NCBI GenBank assembly: GCA_964592475.1
Contig: CAZQEZ010000123.1
Location: 1 to 12,466, forward strand
Length of the DNA stretch: 12,466 bases
Source of the DNA: CAZQEZ01 sp964592475
GTDB taxonomy: Bacteria > Bacteroidota > Bacteroidia > Cytophagales > Cyclobacteriaceae
Direction of reading: 5' to 3'
A model generated the notes under the pieces. That model saw nothing but the letters and a program-made list of their open reading frames with translations, did not search any database and was not told where the DNA came from. Of the stretch, positions 8,826 to 12,466 are shown piece by piece (position 1 is the first letter of the stretch; the number at the start of each line of letters is the position of its first letter). The translations under genes and the position numbers were made by a program.

Positions 8826-9054
8826 TTTCGTCTCTACGGGACTTTGTAATTACATTATAAAAATTCTACCCATATTAAATCCCTACGGGATTAGGCTTGA
8901 AGACCAAAATGCATTTTAGCCCTTATTTAATTTATCACCGCTTAATATTGAGCATAATTACGGTTTGGTTTACCTGCACCCGCCGATTGCCGTAGGCACG
9001 AAATATGGGTAGATGGGATAATAAAATTAATTCCAAAGTCCTGTAGGTACGATT
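8826..9054. repeat. Nested palindromic REP-like element built from CTACGGG hairpins
   Basis: Two pairs of inverted arms share one centre near 8939-8940. The outer arms, 8826-8845 and 9035-9054, match at about 15 of 20 bases. The inner arms, 8865-8897 and 8981-9013, begin with an exact 12-base match, TCTACCCATATT and its complement, and remain similar for some 30 bases. Each arm carries a small hairpin of its own: GTCTC-TAC-GGGAC (8830-8842), AATCCC-TAC-GGGATT (8878-8892), TGCC-GTA-GGCA (8988-8998) and a weaker CCTGTAGG (9040-9047). Two point one way and two the other, as in clustered REP/BIME elements. I recall such CTACGGG intergenic repeats being widespread in Bacteroidota, but could not check this. 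No ORF lies inside, so it would be non-autonomous, perhaps moved by a RAYT-type transposase elsewhere. It splits the sigma gene from its anti-sigma gene. Confidence 0.75.
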
Positions 9055-9075
9055 TATATAAGGGTGACGATTAGT

Positions 9076-9099
9076 CTTTGTGTCTTAGTGCCTTCGTGG
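9076..9099 (+). repeat. Three-unit CTTnGTGn tandem repeat
   Basis: CTTTGTGT, CTTAGTGC and CTTCGTGG follow each other without spacing (9076-9083, 9084-9091, 9092-9099), an 8-base unit with positions 4 and 8 free. The copy lies 14 bases beyond the stop of the sigma-factor gene, between it and the large palindrome. From memory, this degenerate tract is a dispersed intergenic repeat in many environmental bacterial genomes; its role is not known to me. Confidence 0.6.
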
Positions 9100-9112
9100 C
9101 AACATTTATTTA

Positions 9113-9742
9113 TTATAGAAACGAAAAAAGATAAGATAATAATCCGTCATTATTCTTTTTTTTACCAATTTTTGCTTTGGGTTGGTCTTTTAAAAACGCT
9201 GTGACTTCCTGCCGCAGAGTCTTCATTGCCAGGTCCAGGTGGTTTTTAACCGTTTTGGGCGAAAGCTCCATTAGTTCAGCCACATCTTTAATTTTTTGCC
9301 CTTCTTCTTTTACCAGCTTAAACACCATTTGCCGCTGAGGAGGCAAATTGTTCACAATGTTCTGAATGAAATTGGAGAGCTCATCTGTTTCCATGTGTTG
9401 CCCGGGATTGTCACTGGTATCAATAAAATTGTTATCGTAACTATCAGACCACTCACTTTCCTGGTAATTTGGTGATTGTCTCAAAGATGAAATGGCTTGG
9501 TTTTTCACGGATAAAAAGAGGTACCCTTCCAGATTTTTGATTTCATGTAATTTGTGCCTGTTTTTTAAAATTTTTATCATAACCTCCGATACCACATCTT
9601 CAGCCTGCGCCTGCTGAGGAACATACAAAAAGGCAAACTTGACCATTCGTACATAATAATGGTCAAAGAACACCTTAAATGTCTTTTCATAGTCGCGACC
9701 GCCTAATTTTTTAATTATGTTACCTGGTTCAGTTTTACCCAC
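9113..9742 (-). CDS. ECF RNA polymerase sigma factor (RpoE-like, Bacteroides expansion type)
   Basis: 209 residues from the GTG at 9742. Region 2 (core polymerase and -10 binding) spans about residues 20-90, with YEKTFKVFFDHYYVRMVKFA and AEDVVSEVMIKILKNR. Region 4 (-35 binding) spans about 120-178, with LPPQRQMVFKLV and the helix-turn-helix KIKDVAELMELSPKTVKNHL. A basic linker and hydrophobic tail (LLSYLFSFL) close the protein, as in many Bacteroidota ECF factors. The frame is open to a TTG at 9799, which would add 19 residues including IYLFFFK. That TTG and the next codons coincide with a good promoter (9770-9799), so they should lie upstream of the transcript start. No ATG occurs in frame before region 2. 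GTG is therefore the best visible start, though a rare ATT is possible. Its likely target is the SusC-led operon, with the FecR-like protein as its brake. Family is certain; start is moderately so. Confidence 0.88.
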   Translation of the reverse strand: MGKTEPGNIIKKLGGRDYEKTFKVFFDHYYVRMVKFAFLYVPQQAQAEDVVSEVMIKILKNRHKLHEIKNLEGYLFLSVKNQAISSLRQSPNYQESEWSDSYDNNFIDTSDNPGQHMETDELSNFIQNIVNNLPPQRQMVFKLVKEEGQKIKDVAELMELSPKTVKNHLDLAMKTLRQEVTAFLKDQPKAKIGKKKNNDGLLSYLFSFL

Positions 9743-9769
9743 CTCAACTTGATTAGCCTTAAAAAAGAA

Positions 9770-9799
9770 CAAATATATTGCCAGATTGAATATTTTCAA
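9770..9799 (-). promoter_or_regulatory. Housekeeping-type promoter of the ECF sigma gene
   Basis: On the minus strand TTG (9799-9797), 19 bases, then TATATTTG (9777-9770). This is an exact match to the TTG-N19-TAnnTTTG promoter read by the main sigma factor of Bacteroidota. It was the only exact TAnnTTTG I found in the intergenic regions of this window. Transcription would begin near 9765, leaving a leader of roughly 20 bases before the GTG at 9742. This implies the regulator is made at a basal level rather than only by its own activity. Confidence 0.65.
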
Positions 9800-9850
9800 C
9801 TTAATATAACAATCAATATATCATCTTTAAGTTTTCGAAAAACGGATAAG

Positions 9851-9863
9851 GTCAAAGATTGAC
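9851..9863. promoter_or_regulatory. Operator-like dyad GTCAA-N3-TTGAC
   Basis: A perfect 5-bp inverted repeat with centre AGA lies about 50 bases upstream of the -33 element of the sigma promoter. The position suits an activator or repressor site controlling the sigma gene. A 13-base dyad can occur by chance in AT-rich DNA, so this is tentative. Confidence 0.3.
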
Positions 9864-10047
9864 AGGTTAATAAAAAATTGATGTTACCACCCTAATCCAT
9901 TACCTGATTTATACTTGATTTGAATTTTGGCAAGGAGTGTGAAATCAAATTTCCTCCACGCGCCACCAAAAAGGATTAATCAAAACCTGATACATTAAAA
10001 CATTAATTCTGACAGAAACATTGAAGCCTTTGAAAAAGATCTGAACA

Positions 10048-10128
10048 GTAGTAAATCCCACCCACTAGGAGAGCGGAAATTACTACGGACAGATAATTAA
10101 TTCTTTAACGAAATCAACACCTCTCCTA
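10048..10128. repeat. Two overlapping, mutually exclusive hairpins
   Basis: GTAGTAA (10048-10054) pairs with TTACTAC (10080-10086), 7 bp with a 25-base loop. TAGGAGAG (10066-10073) pairs with CTCTCCTA (10121-10128), 8 bp with a 47-base loop. The left arm of the second stem lies in the loop of the first, so in RNA the two would interlock or compete. They lie about 240 bases past the sulfatase stop and about 285 bases before the sigma transcript start, so it is unclear whether they are transcribed. Confidence 0.3.
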
Positions 10129-10144
10129 CTTAAATTGGCTTACT

Positions 10145-10184
10145 AAATTTTTGCTCATATATTTCTTTAAACAAAGCAAAATTT
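10145..10184. repeat. AT-rich stem in the sulfatase-sigma gap
   Basis: AAATTTTTGC (10145-10154) and GCAAAATTT (10176-10184) pair over nine positions with one bulged T, around a 21-base loop that itself holds CTTT/AAAG. It may act as a weak 3' end structure for the sulfatase transcript, but it lies about 190 bases past the stop and lacks a clear T-run. Confidence 0.25.
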
Positions 10185-10369
10185 GAGAGCATAGCAGCGC
10201 TAAGGTTGAAATTTTAACATAGAATAAAGGAAAAAGAAGGTTGAAAATAGTGAAAGAATTTAGTAATTAATTATTTAATTTATTTAGCAACTATGGAATT
10301 TCCTGTGGCGACTTTATCGTTTTGCACCTTATTAGCGGTTAATACAAAATTGGTATTCTAAATTTAAAA

Positions 10370-12412
10370 TCATTCTTCAGCATGTAATAAATTTTCAACC
10401 GAAACCTCCACTCTCTCGAACTGCGGTCCAATCCATTGCAGCTCAATATCAGGTGATCCACTTCCGCTATAAATCAAATGAATAGGATGAAGCCCTTCTT
10501 CCAGCATTAGTTGAGTGGTGATTTCCTCACCGGAAGTATAGTTTTTATCTGCATCCACGACTAATGCTTTATGTAAACGCATAATAGCTTTCCCGTTATT
10601 TTTGAAGATAAATGTATAAGATCCGGTAGCCGGCACCTTAAGATAACCTTTATAATCCACAACCCAATTTTCCTTAGCTGATAGATCTAAATTTCCAAAT
10701 CCATCAGTTGTACCAGCTTCCACAAGCTCCTCATCTAAACTATTAATTACCGGAACCCATGGAACCGCTACATTATAAACCTCATATTGCAGCCCGGGTA
10801 GAGTTTCAAAATTTGAATAAGCAGGAATAGGCAAACTATCATAAGGTCTGATGGCAGATTGATTTGTTCTGCGCAGCCTTAACACTTCATTTTTCATACG
10901 CTGTTGCAAAAGTGCATAGTTTCCGTCTTCGGCCAGGTTTTGTAATTCACGGGTATCATTTTTTGTATTATAAATTCGAAAATCATCCTGGTGCGATTGA
11001 ATATTATATCTCACTCCTTTCAATCCATCTAAATAAATCACCTGCATTTGTTTTCTGGTCTCACCGGCATGAGAAGGATCAAATTCATCGTAATCAGGTG
11101 TGCTGCCGTTGTTCTCGTATTCAACATAAACCGTACTGGAGTCCATTCCTCCTTCATTTATTAATTGAGGTAATAAAGAGACACCGTCAGTTCTGGCTGG
11201 AGCAGGTATCCCAGCGATGGCGGCAAAAGTAGGCAACCAATCATGAAATTGACTTGGAATATCATCGCGAGCTCCAGCAATAATTTTACCCGGCCACCAG
11301 GCAAAAGTTGGCACGCGTATTCCTCCTTCCCAGGTATCCCGTTTTACTCCATCCATCTCTCCATAGCTATCGAAAAATGTAGGATCATAATCTCCATAGC
11401 CGTAAGATTCATGATGAGGGCCATTGTCTGATGAAAATACTATCATGGTATTTTCAGCAATATTTAGGTCCTGCAAAAGCTGCCTTACGTCGGCCACAGC
11501 ATTGTCTATTCTGCGCACCATACTGGCAAATCTTTTTTGAGTTTCCGGCCAGTCTTTATCATTATAATCGGGATGAATATAATTATCGATAGTATCTCCA
11601 ATAGCATTGATAAAATTACCATCTTCCCCAATCCATTGTACACCCCCATTTAAACCGCCACCATCAGGATAGGGTGTGGGTGCAACTTGCAAGCCGGCGT
11701 GCGGGGTATTATAAGCCAAATAAAGAAAAAAGGGCTGTTCCGGCTTTTCTTGCTTTACATCTGTGATCCATTTTTTAGCAGCAGCAGTAAATAGATCTGT
11801 AGTATAAGCGCCTTCTAATTGGCTGGATATTTCCTGATCGCCATAATATAGCTCCATAGGTGGTCTTTTTAATGCTTCGTGTGCCGGGTAATGATTGTGT
11901 CCATCTACATGGCGAACATATCCGAAAAAGAAATCGAAGCCTCGCCTGGTAGGGTAAGCCGGCCATGTTTCAGGACTATTCCCTTCTTTTCCCTGAAGTC
12001 CGTACTTTCCTACTATGCCGGTGGTATAACCCGCCTCCTTCAAGACTGTGGCAATGGTATGATTATCCTCCAACGCTTTATCAAATTGATTGTCGCGAAC
12101 ATTGGCGTGTCCCTGATGTACCCCAAGCATAAGTGATGCTCGAGAAGGAGCACAAACCGGTGCAGGTACATAATGGCGGGTAAGCAAGGTGCCTTCTCCG
12201 GCCATTTTATCCAGGTTTGGGGTTTTATGAGCAAACTTTCCCTCTCTGTCTCTATCATTTTGATACAATACCCCCAAGTCACCATAACCTAAATCGTCGG
12301 TCAAAATAAATATAATATTAGGCTGACTATCAGTAGCTTCCTGATCTACAGGTGCGCAGGTAGCAAATACCCCTAAAATGATAATAGCAATAGAAACCTT
12401 CTTTATTCTCAT
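10370..12412 (-). CDS. Family S1 (arylsulfatase-type) sulfatase with C-terminal PA14-like domain
   Basis: 680 residues. A signal peptide ends near Cys19 (VFATC); this is an imperfect lipobox because Thr precedes the Cys, so it may be a lipoprotein or simply secreted. The sulfatase domain covers about 30-500. It has ILTDDLGYGDLG with metal-binding Asp39/Asp40, and the maturation motif CAPSRASL (87-94), where Cys87 would become formylglycine. It also has SDNGP with Asp329/Asn330, TPHAG with His238, and Lys357 before TWEGGIRVP. The usual GKWHLG is GKYGLQ here, so the His is replaced by Gly138, as in some relatives. About 580-663 reads as a PA14-like sugar-binding beta domain (YKGYLKVPATGSYTFIFKN; ALVVDAD; EEGLHPIHLIYSG; IELQWIG). 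It would remove sulfate esters from a glycan outside the cytoplasm and needs a maturase not seen here. The exact substrate cannot be read from the sequence. ATG at 12412 is the natural start; 54 bases upstream show no clear promoter. Confidence 0.93.
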   Translation of the reverse strand: MRIKKVSIAIIILGVFATCAPVDQEATDSQPNIIFILTDDLGYGDLGVLYQNDRDREGKFAHKTPNLDKMAGEGTLLTRHYVPAPVCAPSRASLMLGVHQGHANVRDNQFDKALEDNHTIATVLKEAGYTTGIVGKYGLQGKEGNSPETWPAYPTRRGFDFFFGYVRHVDGHNHYPAHEALKRPPMELYYGDQEISSQLEGAYTTDLFTAAAKKWITDVKQEKPEQPFFLYLAYNTPHAGLQVAPTPYPDGGGLNGGVQWIGEDGNFINAIGDTIDNYIHPDYNDKDWPETQKRFASMVRRIDNAVADVRQLLQDLNIAENTMIVFSSDNGPHHESYGYGDYDPTFFDSYGEMDGVKRDTWEGGIRVPTFAWWPGKIIAGARDDIPSQFHDWLPTFAAIAGIPAPARTDGVSLLPQLINEGGMDSSTVYVEYENNGSTPDYDEFDPSHAGETRKQMQVIYLDGLKGVRYNIQSHQDDFRIYNTKNDTRELQNLAEDGNYALLQQRMKNEVLRLRRTNQSAIRPYDSLPIPAYSNFETLPGLQYEVYNVAVPWVPVINSLDEELVEAGTTDGFGNLDLSAKENWVVDYKGYLKVPATGSYTFIFKNNGKAIMRLHKALVVDADKNYTSGEEITTQLMLEEGLHPIHLIYSGSGSPDIELQWIGPQFERVEVSVENLLHAEE

Positions 12413-12466
12413 ATCATTCAGTTTAAATTTTGATGTGCTAATATAGTAAATATTTTATTCGGGGTA

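Larger units (their letters stand above)
9800..10369. other. 570-base AT-rich gap between the sulfatase and sigma genes
   Basis: No convincing coding frame on either strand and no recognisable RNA gene. It contains a GTCAA-N3-TTGAC dyad (9851-9863), a pair of overlapping hairpins (10048-10128) and a long AT-rich stem (10145-10184), each listed separately. No strong terminator with a T-run was found after the sulfatase stop. The gap separates the sulfatase from the PUL and suggests they are different transcription units. Confidence 0.6.

Noticed and set aside
8826..9099. CRISPR array
   Set aside because: The repeats are in opposite orientations and share a centre of symmetry, without regular spacers; no cas genes are present.
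8662..9112. Decayed transposon or pseudogene between sigma and FecR
   Set aside because: No frame with recognisable transposase motifs on either strand; only inverted and tandem repeats are visible.
9743..9799. N-terminal extension of the sigma factor from TTG
   Set aside because: The TTG and following bases match a promoter, and the extension is hydrophobic and unlike a sigma factor N-terminus.
10864..12136. Plus-strand frames of 62-122 codons
   Set aside because: Antisense to an intact sulfatase gene with all key motifs.

Overview
The window looks like chromosomal DNA of a marine or soil Bacteroidota, most likely of the Cytophagales type. Four things suggest this: the SusC/SusD pair, an ECF sigma factor and FecR-type anti-sigma factor, acidic lipoprotein export signals, and a TTG-N19-TAnnTTTG promoter. 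The lineage below phylum is inference from the style of the SusC N-terminus. All seven genes lie on the minus strand, so they are transcribed from high to low coordinates.

The core is a polysaccharide utilisation locus (PUL), probably for dextran or another alpha-1,6-glucan. In transcription order it holds an ECF sigma factor (9742-9113), a FecR-like anti-sigma factor (8661-7648), a SusC-type TonB-dependent transporter with an N-terminal STN signalling domain (7534-4196), a SusD-like glycan-binding lipoprotein (4177-2702), a GH66 endo-dextranase-like lipoprotein (2667-874) and a SusE/SusF-like glycan-binding lipoprotein (from 840, running off the left edge). The last four are separated by only 18-34 bases and form one operon. 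The likely scheme is surface capture by SusE/F and SusD, surface cleavage by GH66, import through SusC, and signalling from the STN domain through FecR to the sigma factor, which would switch the operon on. The alpha-glucosidase needed to finish dextran breakdown is not in the window and may lie beyond the left edge.

The non-coding DNA also has structure. The sigma and anti-sigma genes, often close neighbours, are 451 bases apart. That gap holds a roughly 230-base nested palindrome built from four small CTACGGG-type hairpins (8826-9054), followed by a three-unit CTTnGTGn tandem repeat (9076-9099). A good housekeeping-type promoter at 9770-9799 overlaps what a naive reading would take as the sigma-factor start, so the true start is placed downstream at a GTG. 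A GC-rich hairpin lies in the susC leader (7574-7607).

Upstream, past a 570-base AT-rich gap with several dyads, is a lipoprotein-type family S1 sulfatase with a C-terminal PA14-like domain (12412-10370). Dextran is not sulfated, so this gene is probably a separate unit. I see no tRNA, rRNA, CRISPR array, transposase or phage gene.
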